Notes under the pieces: generated by a model
What the model was told of the DNA's origin: nothing
Database searches by the model: none
The model's input: only the letters and a program-made list of their open reading frames with translations
Origin: Frankia umida
GTDB taxonomy: Bacteria > Actinomycetota > Actinomycetes > Frankiales > Frankiaceae
Assembly (NCBI RefSeq): GCF_023242945.1
Contig: NZ_JALKFT010000012.1
Coordinates: forward strand, 99,554 to 163,553
Reading direction: 5' to 3'
DNA length: 64,000 bases
In this document: positions 55,477 to 64,000 of the stretch, one piece after another
Numbering within the stretch: position 1 is the first letter of the stretch
Layout: each line of letters starts with the position of its first letter
Translations under genes and position numbers: made by a program

Positions 55477-58400
55477 GTGAATGCTTCGCCGTCCGGTCCC
55501 CCATCCAGCGGCTCGGCAGCAACCGCGGCGGCAGGGCCAGAACCGTCCGATCCGCGGGCTGCGGATGCCCCACCCCACGACCCCCAGTCGCCTGACGCGC
55601 AGACGACGCGCGGGCCGCACGCCCGGGAAGCCCGCACGGAGCAACCGCGGAACCGGCCTGCGCGGACTCGGCGTGCGCAGTCCCGCAACGCACGGACACC
55701 GGACCCGCGGACACCGGACGCACGGACACCGGATGACGGTGCGCCGGATGACGGTGCGCCGGATGACGGTGCGCCGGACGCGCCGCCGGTGGAGTCGCAG
55801 CCGGCGGTGCGGGTGGCGGAGTTGACGGCGCGGTTGGCGCAGTTGGCGCCGCGGGACGCGCACCGGCTGGGGCGGCGCCTCGCGGACAGCCGGCGGACGC
55901 GGGACGCGGCGTCCCGTCAGCGGGTGCTGGCCGCGATCGCGGCCGATGTGGAACGGGCGGCCGCCCGGGTGGAGCGGCGCCGGCAGCGGGTGCCGACGAT
56001 CAGTTACCCCGAGGCTCTTCCGGTGACGCAGCGCCGGGACGAGATCCTGGCCGCGATCCGTGACCATCAGGTGGTCATCGTGGCCGGGGAGACGGGGTCG
56101 GGGAAGACCACGCAGATCCCGAAGATCTGCCTGGAGCTCGGCCGCGGCGTACTCGGCATGATCGGGCACACCCAGCCACGCCGGATCGCCGCGCGTACGG
56201 TGGCCGACCGGATCGCCGAGGAACTCGGTACGGCGGCACCGTCCACCGGCGGTGGGGTCGTGGGTTTCCAGACGAGGTTCACCGATCAGGTGCACGACGA
56301 GACCCTCGTCAAACTGATGACGGATGGCATTCTGCTCGCCGAGATCTCCTCGGACCGCGCCCTGCGTCGCTACGACACGCTCATCATCGACGAGGCGCAC
56401 GAGCGCAGCCTCAACATCGACTTCATTCTCGGCTATCTGCGCTCGCTGCTGCCGCGCCGTCCGGACCTGAAGGTCATCATCACGTCGGCGACGATCGAGA
56501 CGGACCGCTTCTCCGCCCACTTCGGCGGCGCCCCGGTCATCGAGGTCTCCGGACGGACCTACCCGGTCGAGGTCCGTTACCGACCGCTGCTCCCCGACTA
56601 TGCCCCGGAGGACGACCCGGACGGCGACGCGGACAGCGACCCGAACGGCGGCGGCCCAGGCGGCGACCGAAGCGGTGGTCCGGCCAGAAACGCGGGTGGT
56701 GGCGCCCGCTCCGAGGGTCGGGCGCGGTCGCCGGAACGGGACCAGACGCAGGCGATCAGCGACGCGGTGGACGAGCTGTTCGCCGAGGGTCCGGGCGACA
56801 TCCTGGTGTTCCTGTCCGGGGAGCGGGAGATCCGCGACACGACCGAGGCGCTGTCCCGGCAGGACCGTCCGCACACGGAGATCGTGCCGTTGTACGCACG
56901 GTTGTCGGCCGGCGAGCAGCATCGGGTGTTCGAACCGCACACCGGCCGGCGGGTGGTGCTGGCGACGAACGTGGCGGAGACATCGCTGACGGTGCCTGGC
57001 ATTCGGTACGTCATCGATCCCGGCAACGCCCGCATCTCCAGGTACAGCGCGCGCACGAAGGTGCAGCGGCTGCCGATCGAGCCGGTGTCGCAGGCGTCGG
57101 CGAACCAGCGCAAGGGCCGTTGTGGCCGCACCGCGGACGGCATCTGCATCCGGCTGTACAGCGAGTCGGACTTCGAGACGCGACCGGAGTTCACCGACCC
57201 GGAGATCCTGCGGACGAACCTGGCGTCGGTGCTGCTGCGGATGGCCGATCTCGGGCTCGGCGACGTCGCCACCTTCGGCTTCCTCGACCCACCGGACTCT
57301 CGGCAGATCCATGACGGCGAGCTGCTGCTCACCGAGCTCGGCGCCTTCGCCGTCCCGACCCCCGAGGCCGAACCAAAACCCAGCCCCGAACCCAACGCCA
57401 GCCCCGAACCCAAGGCCAGCCCCGAACCCAAGGCCAGCCCCGAACCCAAGGCCAGCCCCGAACCCGGGCCCCACCACGAAGCTGGACGCGGACGCCCATC
57501 GGAGGGACGGCGGCAGCTGACCGCGTTGGGGCGGCGCCTCGCGCAGATTCCGGTGGATCCGCGGCTGGCGCGGATGGTGCTGGCCGGGGATGAGCAGGGT
57601 TGCCTGCGCGAGGTGCTGGTGATCGCGTCGGCGCTGGCCATCCAGGATCCGCGGGAACGGCCGGTGGAGCATCAGCAGGCCGCCGACGAACGGCACGCTC
57701 GCTTCGCCGATCCGACGTCGGACTTCCTGGCCTATCTGAACCTGTGGCGGTATCTGCGGGACGCCCGCGGGGAACGTTCGGCGAACCAGTTCCGGCGGAT
57801 GTGCCGCACCGAGTTCCTCAACTACCTGCGGGTCCGCGAGTGGCAGGACGTCCACGGGCAGCTCTCCGCCGTCGCGCGGGGGCTGAAACTCGACCTTGGC
57901 GATCCGGACGGGCCAGCGGCCGATCCGGTGGCCGTGCACCGGGCGCTGCTCACCGGCATGCTGTCGCATCTTGGCCGCTACGACCCCGAGCGCCGCGACT
58001 ACGCCGGTGCCCGGGGCGGACGGTTCATGCTGTGGCCGGGTTCGGCGCTGGCCCGTCGAGGCGCCCGCGTCGGCACCGAGGCGACCAGGCAGCCGGCCGA
58101 CGATCCGGGCGACGAGCAGACCCAGGGCCAGGGCAAGGCCCAGGCTCAGCAGCGGTCGGCGGGCCCGCCGGCCTGGGTGATGGCGGCGGAACTGGTCGAG
58201 ACGTCCAGGCTGTGGGGTCGGACCGCGGCACGCGTCGATCCGGACTGGGTGGAGCCGCTGGCGGCGCATCTGGTGCGGCGCACCTACGGGGAGCCGCACT
58301 GGTCCCGCCGGCAGGGGGCGGTGCTCGCCGACGAGCGGGTCACGTTGTACGGGGTGCCGATCGTCACCGGCCGGCCGGTGCGGTACAGCGAGATCGATCC

Positions 58401-60081
58401 GGTGCTGTGCCGGGAGATGTTCATCCGCCATGCGCTGGTCGAGGGCGACTGGCAGACCCGGCACGAGTTCTTCGCGCACAACCAGCGGCTACTCGCCGAC
58501 GCCGAGGAGCTCGAACATCGGGCGCGTCGACGCGGCATCGTCGTCGACGACGAGACCCTTTTCGCGTTCTACGCCGAGCGGGTGCCCGCCGACGTGGTGT
58601 CCGTGCGGCATTTCGATGCCTGGTGGCGTCGGGCCCGCCGCGAGGATCCACGTCAGCTCGACTTCTCGCTCTCGCTGCTGGTGTCCTCCAGCGCCGGCAA
58701 CATCACCGAGGAGGCGTATCCGGATGTCTGGCAGGTCGGCGCGGTCACCCTGCCGTTGACCTACCAGTTCGAACCGGGCTCGGCCGCCGACGGGGTGACC
58801 GTGCACGTCCCGCTCGCCGTGCTCAACCAGGTCGACGCCGAACCGTTCACCTGGGGGGTGCCGGGGCTGCGCGAGGAGCTGGTGACGGCGCTGATCAGGG
58901 CGCTGCCGAAGGTGGTCCGGCGCAGTTTCGTCCCGGCGCCGAACTACGCGCGGGCGGTGCTCGAACACATCTCGCCGTCGGGCGGGGCGTCGCTGCTGGT
59001 GGCCGTCGAACATGAACTGCGTCGGATGGGCGGTCCGGAGATCCCCCGGGACGTCTGGACGCTGACCGCCGTCCCCGATCATCTGCGTGTCACGTTCCGG
59101 GTCGAGGGCGCGCGAGGGGAGGTGCTCGCCGAAGGCAAGGACCTTGACGCGATCAAGGCGAAACTGCGGCCGCGGACCCGGGCCGCGGTGGCGGCGGCCG
59201 CCGACGGCATCGAACGCCGTGGTCTGCGCGGCTGGACCGGCGTTGGCACGTTGCCGAAGGTGGTGGAGCTGCGTCGCGGCGGGCACATCGTGCGCGGCTA
59301 TCCCGCACTGGTGGACGAGGGGGACACCGTCGCCGTGCGGGCCACCGACACCGAGGCCGAGCAGCGCACCACCATGTGGTCCGGCACCCGGCGGCTCGTG
59401 CTGCTCGGGGTGCCGTCCCCGATGCGTGGGCTCAACGGCCGGCTGTCGAACGCGGCCAAGCTCGCGCTTTCGCACAACCCGCACCGCGACGCCGCCGACC
59501 TGCTCGAGGACTGTGTCCGCGCCGCCTGTGACCGGCTGATCGCCGCCGCCGGCGGCCCCGCCTGGGACGAGGCCGGTTTCACCGCACTGCTCGCCGCCGT
59601 CCGCGCCGGTCTGCCGGACGGGGCGTTCACCGTGGTCCGCGAGGTGCAGGAGGTCCTGGCTCTGGCGCACACCGTCGAGGGCGGTCTGCGCGAGGTGCGG
59701 GCCGCGGCGTTCGCTCCGGCGGCGGCGGACATCCGCGCCCACCTCGACAGCCTGATCTATCGCGGTTTCGTCACCGACACCGGCGCGGACCGCCTACCCG
59801 ACCTGACCCGTTATCTCACCGCCATCGGACGTCGCCTCGAACGCCTGCCCCGCGACCCGAACCGCGACCGGCTCAACATCGCGACGGTCGGCCGGGCCGC
59901 CGCGGCCTACCGGGAACTGCTCGCCACCGTCCCCGCCGGCCGCGAACCGACCGAGGAGATCCGCCGGGTCCGCTGGATGATCGAGGAACTGCGCGTGAGC
60001 CTGTTCGCCCAGAACCTGCGCACCCCCTACCCCATCTCCGAGGAGCGCGTCTACCGCGCGATCGACGCCCTGCTCGGCTGA
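55477..60081 (+). CDS. hrpA: ATP-dependent RNA helicase HrpA
   Basis: The protein has 1534 residues. A disordered N-terminus (~100 residues with DDGAP repeats) precedes the DEAH helicase core: GETGSGKTTQ near 204, IIDEAHERSLN near 304, SATIE, then the C-domain (LATNVAETSLTVPGIRYVID, QRKGRCGRTADG). HA2/OB regions and a long C-terminal DUF3418-type domain follow. It unwinds structured RNA and in other bacteria acts in mRNA processing and ribosome rescue. A five-copy SPEPKA repeat insert sits at ~635-665, absent from usual HrpA. GTG 55477 has GGAGGG seven bases upstream. Confidence 0.95.
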   Translation: MNASPSGPPSSGSAATAAAGPEPSDPRAADAPPHDPQSPDAQTTRGPHAREARTEQPRNRPARTRRAQSRNARTPDPRTPDARTPDDGAPDDGAPDDGAPDAPPVESQPAVRVAELTARLAQLAPRDAHRLGRRLADSRRTRDAASRQRVLAAIAADVERAAARVERRRQRVPTISYPEALPVTQRRDEILAAIRDHQVVIVAGETGSGKTTQIPKICLELGRGVLGMIGHTQPRRIAARTVADRIAEELGTAAPSTGGGVVGFQTRFTDQVHDETLVKLMTDGILLAEISSDRALRRYDTLIIDEAHERSLNIDFILGYLRSLLPRRPDLKVIITSATIETDRFSAHFGGAPVIEVSGRTYPVEVRYRPLLPDYAPEDDPDGDADSDPNGGGPGGDRSGGPARNAGGGARSEGRARSPERDQTQAISDAVDELFAEGPGDILVFLSGEREIRDTTEALSRQDRPHTEIVPLYARLSAGEQHRVFEPHTGRRVVLATNVAETSLTVPGIRYVIDPGNARISRYSARTKVQRLPIEPVSQASANQRKGRCGRTADGICIRLYSESDFETRPEFTDPEILRTNLASVLLRMADLGLGDVATFGFLDPPDSRQIHDGELLLTELGAFAVPTPEAEPKPSPEPNASPEPKASPEPKASPEPKASPEPGPHHEAGRGRPSEGRRQLTALGRRLAQIPVDPRLARMVLAGDEQGCLREVLVIASALAIQDPRERPVEHQQAADERHARFADPTSDFLAYLNLWRYLRDARGERSANQFRRMCRTEFLNYLRVREWQDVHGQLSAVARGLKLDLGDPDGPAADPVAVHRALLTGMLSHLGRYDPERRDYAGARGGRFMLWPGSALARRGARVGTEATRQPADDPGDEQTQGQGKAQAQQRSAGPPAWVMAAELVETSRLWGRTAARVDPDWVEPLAAHLVRRTYGEPHWSRRQGAVLADERVTLYGVPIVTGRPVRYSEIDPVLCREMFIRHALVEGDWQTRHEFFAHNQRLLADAEELEHRARRRGIVVDDETLFAFYAERVPADVVSVRHFDAWWRRARREDPRQLDFSLSLLVSSSAGNITEEAYPDVWQVGAVTLPLTYQFEPGSAADGVTVHVPLAVLNQVDAEPFTWGVPGLREELVTALIRALPKVVRRSFVPAPNYARAVLEHISPSGGASLLVAVEHELRRMGGPEIPRDVWTLTAVPDHLRVTFRVEGARGEVLAEGKDLDAIKAKLRPRTRAAVAAAADGIERRGLRGWTGVGTLPKVVELRRGGHIVRGYPALVDEGDTVAVRATDTEAEQRTTMWSGTRRLVLLGVPSPMRGLNGRLSNAAKLALSHNPHRDAADLLEDCVRAACDRLIAAAGGPAWDEAGFTALLAAVRAGLPDGAFTVVREVQEVLALAHTVEGGLREVRAAAFAPAAADIRAHLDSLIYRGFVTDTGADRLPDLTRYLTAIGRRLERLPRDPNRDRLNIATVGRAAAAYRELLATVPAGREPTEEIRRVRWMIEELRVSLFAQNLRTPYPISEERVYRAIDALLG
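55693..55775 (+). repeat. 15-bp tandem repeats in the hrpA 5' region
   Basis: Three CGGACACC-containing units at a 15-bp period (from 55693) run into three exact copies of GGATGACGGTGCGCC (55731-55775). All are in frame and encode a disordered Thr/Pro/Asp-rich stretch. Confidence 0.8.
57379..57468 (+). repeat. Five 18-bp tandem repeats inside hrpA
   Basis: Copies start at 57379, 57397, 57415, 57433 and 57451, with consensus GCCAGCCCCGAACCCAAG encoding ASPEPK. They are near-identical, in frame and inserted between conserved helicase segments. Confidence 0.9.
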
Positions 60082-60146
60082 CCAGGCGCCCTCGGACGCC
60101 CGATCCCCGGACGGTCCGCCCGGATCTCCGGCGTCCGACGTCCGAC

Positions 60147-60176
60147 GTCCGACCGGGGTCTGGCTCCCGGTCGGAC
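60147..60176. terminator. Bidirectional hairpin between hrpA and the DDN-family gene
   Basis: GTCCGACCGGG (60147-60157) and CCCGGTCGGAC (60166-60176) pair perfectly around an 8-base loop, between two convergent stops. GACGTCC units repeat just before it. Confidence 0.75.
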
Positions 60177-60202
60177 GGTCGGCGGCCGAGGGTGGCTCGG
60201 GC

Positions 60203-60661
60203 TCAGGTTCGGACGAGCTCGAAGATGGGGATGACGCGATCGGTCTTGGCCTGGTAGTCGGCGAAGACGGGAGCCTGGGCGACGATCCGCGGGTAGAGCG
60301 CATCCCGCTCCTCGCGCGCCAGCTCGCGGGCAACCACGTCGCGCGCGTCGGTACCGCCGCCGTTACCGATCTCCACTCGGGCCCGCGGATGGGCCCGCAG
60401 GTTGTGGACCCAGGCCGGGTCCACGTCGGAGCCGAGGTAGGAGCCGACGACCAGGGTCCGGCCGTCGATGTCCAGGTGTGCCAACGGATTCAGCCGGGGC
60501 TGACCGGACCGTGCGCCCGTCGAGTGCAGCAGAACAAGAGCGCCACCGGGAAACTGGCTGACCGTGCCGCCGTTGGCCCGAAACTCCTCGATGATCTTCT
60601 GGTTGAAGTCCGTCAGCGAGTCGGTGTCGGAGGACAGTTTGTCCTTGTCGATTTCGGTCAT
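60203..60661 (-). CDS. Deazaflavin (F420)-dependent nitroreductase-family protein
   Basis: The protein has 152 residues. The DDN-family order is visible: NQKIIEEFRANGGTV, LVLLHSTGARSGQPRLNPLA, VVGSYLGSDVDPAWVHNLRA and a C-terminal YQAKTDRVIPIFELVR. Members use coenzyme F420H2 to reduce quinones or nitro compounds. ATG 60661 is the family-like start (TEIDKDKL); its ribosome site is weak. It is divergent from the TIR gene across 169 bases. Confidence 0.9.
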   Translation of the reverse strand: MTEIDKDKLSSDTDSLTDFNQKIIEEFRANGGTVSQFPGGALVLLHSTGARSGQPRLNPLAHLDIDGRTLVVGSYLGSDVDPAWVHNLRAHPRARVEIGNGGGTDARDVVARELAREERDALYPRIVAQAPVFADYQAKTDRVIPIFELVRT

Positions 60662-60830
60662 TGTGCGTACAACAATCCGGCGGTCGGATGCATTCCACCG
60701 TCCGACCTCGCGTGCCCCCGATGACTCCTGGTGACCTCGCGCGCCTCCTCGCCGCCAGGCATCGCCCGGCGTGACCATTCTGTCCGCGAACCGACGGGGG
60801 CATGGTGGGTCTGACTGGCACACTGGACGG

Positions 60831-61364
60831 GTGACGATCGGGGGCAACACGAACGGCCTGGACGACGACACCCAGTGGGATTTCTTCGTCTCCTACACCC
60901 AGGTGGATCGGCCGTGGGCGGAGTGGATCTCATGGGTGCTCGAGGAGGCCGGCTACCGGATTCTCGTCCAGGCCTGGGACTTCACCCCCGGATCGAACTG
61001 GATCGTCGGCATGCACAACGGCATTCGCCGGGCCGCCCGCACCATCGCGGTACTTTCCGAGGCGTACACCCGTTCCGTCTACGGCCAGGCTGAATGGCAG
61101 GCCGCCTGGACCGCCGATCCCGACGGCGCGCGGCGCAAACTGCTCGTCTTCCGAGTCGAGAACTGCCCGCGTCCGGGCCTGCTCGGTCAGGTCGTCTCCA
61201 TCGACCTGTTCGGCCTTCCCGCGCCCGACGCCCACGCCATCCTCCGGTCAGCCGCCCGCCTCGCCGTGACCGGTGACCGGGCCAAGCCCACCACCGCCCC
61301 GCCCTTCCCCCTGGGCGGCACCGCCCGGCGCGACCCCCACGACATCCCGGACCTACCCGCCTGA
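60831..61364 (+). CDS. Stand-alone TIR-domain protein
   Basis: The protein has 177 residues. The TIR domain runs from FFVSYTQVDRPWAEWISWVL through AWDFTPGSNWIVGMHNGIR and TIAVLSEAYTRSVYGQAEWQ, where E88 is in the place of the catalytic Glu of bacterial TIR NADases. In actinobacteria this TIR type usually precedes NB-ARC and TPR modules. Here the protein stops after the linker (PPFPLGG), so only the effector head remains. GTG 60831 is the start with GGACGG adjacent. Its last 12 bases overlap the 3' end of the convergent esterase gene. Confidence 0.85.
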   Translation: MTIGGNTNGLDDDTQWDFFVSYTQVDRPWAEWISWVLEEAGYRILVQAWDFTPGSNWIVGMHNGIRRAARTIAVLSEAYTRSVYGQAEWQAAWTADPDGARRKLLVFRVENCPRPGLLGQVVSIDLFGLPAPDAHAILRSAARLAVTGDRAKPTTAPPFPLGGTARRDPHDIPDLPA

Positions 61365-62759
61365 CCCGGTGCGGACGAGTTCGGCACCCACCGCCTCACC
61401 CACCGCACCGGATGCCACCGCCTCCGCCGGCACCGGCACCGAGACCGGCACCGAGACCGGCACCGAGACCGCCGTCGTGGCGGGTGCCGAGGTCGTAGCT
61501 GATGCGGAGGCCGCAGTGGCCGTCGCACCCGTCCCGGCCGTCATACCCGTCGCACCCGTCGCGGCTGCTGTGGCCGTCGTCGCCGCGGCCGTCGTCGCCG
61601 GGGCGGAGGTCGCGTCGTCCAGGGAGAGCGGGGCGGAGAAGTCCCACAGGGCGCCGATGGCCCACCACGGCCAGCTGTGCCCGCCGTCCCACAGGACGTG
61701 ACGGATCGTCGAACCCGGCGCGAAGTGGGTCGACTCGGTCTCACCGTCGGGCAGGAACATCGTCAGATAGCTGGACCAGCCGCCGCGCCAGGGCACGGTC
61801 GTGTCCGCCGTCCCGTGGATGTGCACGAGCCGCACCGGCACCTCCGGACAGGACACCAGAGCCTGACCGCCGACCATCCCGACGGCGGCGACGAGATCCG
61901 GCGCGTCGCAGGCGATGCGCGCGGCGAGCATCCCACCGTTGGAGAAACCCCAGACGTAGATCCTGGACCGGTCGACCGGCGTCACCCGAGCGGCGTCCGC
62001 CACGATCTGCCGAACATACGCGACGTCATCGGTCAGCACATTCCCACAGCATCCGCCGGCATTCCACGCCTCGTGGACGCCCACCCCATACGCGACCGCG
62101 AAGTCGTGGCTATCGGCAAAACTGTCAGCGCTCGAGGCCTGCCGCAACGTCTCGGCGTTGTTCAGCAGTCCGTGCAACATAATCACCAGGGGCCGCGCAC
62201 CGCCCCGGTACATCGGCGTCACCACAACGTTTGTATGCAGCTCATATGTTCGCCCGGACGCCAACCGCCGCACCGAGTCCCGCGTGCCCGTGGCTTTCCC
62301 GGTAGTTCCCGGACCGGCGCCGCCCGGGGCACCACTTTCTGAGGCGGCACCAGTTCCCGAGGCGGCCGCCCCCAGAGCGACCCCCGCCGGATTCGTGGCG
62401 GCGGGCGATCTCCCGGTGGCGGCGGAGGTGCCGGCCGGTAGGGATGCCCGGGGATCAGCCTGGGTGGATCGGGTAGGCGCGGCCGGGGCATGCACTGCCG
62501 GGGACGCGCCGGAGGTACCGGCGCCGACCGGCGTGGCTGCGACGGCGGTCGGCGGGCCGGGGTCGAACGGCTCGGGGGCGACCAGCGCCGAACCGGCCGG
62601 CGTGGACGAGGCCGACGGCACGGTCGCCAGGAAGGCCCCGACGAGGCTGGCAGCGACCGCGAGCGCGAGCGCGACGACCCGAGCAAGACGGCCTCGCCCC
62701 CCAGACCGCCCCCAGGTACCGCTCCAGCCCCGGCCGCGCTCCCCACCCCGCACGGACAC
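61353..62759 (-). CDS. Secreted PHB-depolymerase-type esterase
   Basis: The protein has 468 residues. The signal helix (VVALALAVAASLVGAFLA) is followed by a ~120-residue Ala/Thr/Pro linker. The alpha/beta-hydrolase domain comes next: HGLLNN, nucleophile S273 in WGFSNGG, VHIHGTADTTVPW and the final His in WDGGHSWPWW. This is the LpqC/esterase-PHB family acting on polyester or feruloyl-type esters. A long Thr/Ala tail with VSVPVSVPV repeats ends the protein. It overlaps the TIR gene tail-to-tail by 12 bases. Confidence 0.88.
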   Translation of the reverse strand: MSVRGGERGRGWSGTWGRSGGRGRLARVVALALAVAASLVGAFLATVPSASSTPAGSALVAPEPFDPGPPTAVAATPVGAGTSGASPAVHAPAAPTRSTQADPRASLPAGTSAATGRSPAATNPAGVALGAAASGTGAASESGAPGGAGPGTTGKATGTRDSVRRLASGRTYELHTNVVVTPMYRGGARPLVIMLHGLLNNAETLRQASSADSFADSHDFAVAYGVGVHEAWNAGGCCGNVLTDDVAYVRQIVADAARVTPVDRSRIYVWGFSNGGMLAARIACDAPDLVAAVGMVGGQALVSCPEVPVRLVHIHGTADTTVPWRGGWSSYLTMFLPDGETESTHFAPGSTIRHVLWDGGHSWPWWAIGALWDFSAPLSLDDATSAPATTAAATTATAAATGATGMTAGTGATATAASASATTSAPATTAVSVPVSVPVSVPVPAEAVASGAVGEAVGAELVRTGSGG

Positions 62760-63528
62760 TGGCGTCTCAACTCCTCGTCTCCGCCCGGTCAGAGCGGCAA
62801 TGTTAGCCGCTTAGCCTCAAGAACTCCTATAGGGGCTAGAACAGCACACCAGGGGATGATCCAGCCCGCCCCGACCCCCCAGAACACCCGACCGAACGTG
62901 CCCGACCGTGCCGTATGCGCCCCACCCGCAGACACCCACCCACCCATTCCGGGACGGACCGCACTCCCCCGCCTCCCCCTCGCACCCGCCGCTCCGTCCC
63001 CCGCGATCCCGGCCCTCCGTCCCCCGCGATCCCGCCCCTCCATCCGCCTCCGTCCCTCCCCTCCCCACCGATCCCGGCCACCTCCAGCCGCCTCCGTCCA
63101 CCCCGGCTGCAGCCGTCGCCACAAGCACCCAACCCATTACCATTGGCAACACCCATCCCTCGCCGCCGACGCCATTCGGCCCCTATCGCCGATGGCGTTT
63201 CCCCCGCCCCTTTCACGCGGGCCACAAAGGTCCTTGATCGAATCTGCCGGGGTCCAGTGAAAAGGATCGGCTCCAGATCCTTCGCCAAGCTCAGCAGAAT
63301 CGCCTGAACCTCGGCGATGCGGTCGTCCGAAGCCGACCTTCGCACTCCACCACTCACCCGACGCGACCGAGAACCAAGCTCCGCAACGAAGAAGGCGACC
63401 GGCGCGGCCCGCTCCAGCTCATGCCGAGGGTTGTTCGGTAATCAAGTGGCCCATTTCCCGAAAAACCCTCGGCGCGCCCTCGCATATACCTCGGCAACGG
63501 CGAGCACTCGGTACGCCACACCCGAAAG
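62760..63528. other. Pyrimidine-rich, gene-poor region before the galK remnant
   Basis: About 770 bases. 62935-63110 is a C/T-dominated tract with repeated CCGTCCCCCGCGATCCC units. On the minus strand, 63160-63440 reads a protein-like segment (DDRIAEVQAILLSLAKDLEP) without start or family match, possibly a relic. No complete gene seen. Confidence 0.45.
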
Positions 63529-63908
63529 TCACGAGGTCGCGAGGTCGAGAGTGGTGATGGAGGTGCCGTCGGAGGCCGCGCAGATGTGGAGGACTGCGCG
63601 ACGTCCGGTCCGTGCGGTGTAGGCGGGACGGAACGTCGAGCCGAAGGCATCCACCTGGGTGCGGTCGACGAGGGCGATCGCACATCCGGCGAAACCACCG
63701 CCGGTCATCCGGGCGCCGTAGCAGCCGGGGGCGGCGATGGCCGCCTCGACCGCCGCGTCCAGCTCGGGGCCGGACACCTCGAACTCGTCGCGCAGGCCAC
63801 GATGCCCCTCGACCAGCAGCCGTCCGGCGGTCTCGGGATCGTTGCCGGTCAGGGCCGCGACGACCGCGTCAACCCGGGCGTTCTCGGCCAGGACGTAGCG
63901 CGCTCGAC
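63529..63908 (-). pseudogene. galK: Galactokinase 3' fragment, interrupted
   Basis: About 126 codons of the C-terminal galactokinase domain: RARYVLAENARVDAVVAALT, LRDEFEVSGPELDAAVEAA and motif III GARMTGGGFAGCAIALV, ending normally at 63529. The N-terminal ~250 residues with the active site and ATP site are missing. The frame ends upstream where the IS200/IS605-type right end begins, and the apparent ATG at 63915 belongs to the element. The rest of galK presumably lies beyond the element and the window edge. The fragment alone cannot be active. Confidence 0.8.
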
Positions 63909-64000
63909 TTGACATCCTCTCCGCCCTGAAGGGTGGAGATTCCAGCCTGCTACGCCGCTGTGGGCGTGAGCTTCTGGCGGGTTCCCGTTTCGCGGCGCGA
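63909..64000 (-). mobile_element. IS200/IS605-type element, right end only
   Basis: Read on the minus strand, the boundary sequence is CTCCACCCTTCAGGGCGGAG (63938-63919), a 9-arm hairpin with one mismatch, followed by AGGATGTCAA. This is the characteristic right end of IS605/IS1341-type elements, which also forms the 3' end of the TnpB guide RNA. The element continues past the window. TCAA joins galK sequence directly with no target duplication, as expected for this family. Confidence 0.72.
63950..64000 (-). CDS. tnpB: TnpB C-terminal tail, cut by window edge
   Basis: Sixteen codons (SRRETGTRQKLTPTAA) and a TAG at 63952-63950 are in the right place and of the right basic/polar character for the C-terminus of a TnpB/IS1341-type RNA-guided nuclease, ending 12 bases before the right-end hairpin. 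The catalytic domain is outside the window. Confidence 0.5.
   Translation of the reverse strand, partial: SRRETGTRQKLTPTAA

Noticed and set aside
55234..58479. 1081-residue open frame antisense to hrpA
   Set aside because: Long antisense frames are common at very high GC; composition is Arg/Gly/Pro/His-biased with no domain, and it overlies conserved helicase motifs.

Overview
The window is very GC-rich and densely packed. Its gene families are those of a filamentous or sporulating actinobacterium: an SsgA-like sporulation/division protein, DUF3710, an XRE-DUF5753 regulator with a DUF397 protein, a deazaflavin-dependent nitroreductase-family protein, two Ser/Thr kinases (one with a WD40 propeller), a DUF3418-type HrpA and DrrAB-type ABC genes. 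The mix resembles Frankia or a close relative; that is an inference from gene content, not a database match.

Layout. 1-1234: end of an MFS exporter overlapping an HxlR regulator. 1930-3878: a two-gene AAA ATPase/RloB phage-defence-type module with visibly lower GC than its flanks. 3940-8529: AraC regulator divergent from an aldo/keto reductase, an acyl-CoA dehydrogenase and a second aldo/keto reductase. 8566-11379: a Ser/Thr kinase coupled to an Hsp70-like ATPase. 11890-14689: a DrrAB-type exporter behind a 26-bp palindrome, a DinB-like protein and a small unknown. 14802-18857: SsgA-like protein, DUF3710 protein, MscS channel, a Thr/Pro-rich membrane protein and a LapA-domain protein. 18873-24775: a Cys-rich surface protein coupled to a WD40 kinase, divergent from a membrane protein. 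24788-27869: anti-sigma/ECF sigma pair and a Tat-exported HAF-repeat protein.

27891-39506 is mixed: methyltransferase, crotonase, an orphan branched-chain-type binding lipoprotein, a small secreted protein, a monofunctional transglycosylase starting at TTG, a phosphotransferase, an FMN reductase, a zinc metallopeptidase and a NUDIX-TerB fusion. A solitary 28-nt type I-E-like CRISPR repeat lies at 35944-35971. A C23 homopolymer with nested hairpins at 39529-39655 may be an assembly problem. 39809-47977 holds an SCP2 protein, a class IV aminotransferase, a low-complexity/helical-repeat protein convergent with an EAD1-cyclase-like protein, malate dehydrogenase, a second orphan binding lipoprotein and an HbpS-like protein. 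48522-55008 holds an unknown protein with DUF397, a 1.5-kb gene-poor stretch, the XRE regulator and a 925-aa sensor kinase with two ATPase-like modules. 55477-62759 holds hrpA, a DDN-family protein, a stand-alone TIR protein and a secreted esterase. The window ends in a galK cut by an IS200/IS605-type element, of which only the right end and the TnpB C-terminus are visible.

Immunity/conflict-type genes are scattered rather than in one island: the RloB pair, the EAD1-cyclase protein, the TIR protein, the TerB fusion, the kinase/Hsp70 pair and a lone CRISPR repeat. The EAD1-cyclase protein and the kinase/Hsp70 operon are the best candidates for something undescribed. Several convergent gene pairs end at strong hairpins (32036, 44806, 52198, 60147). 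I saw no tRNA or rRNA gene.
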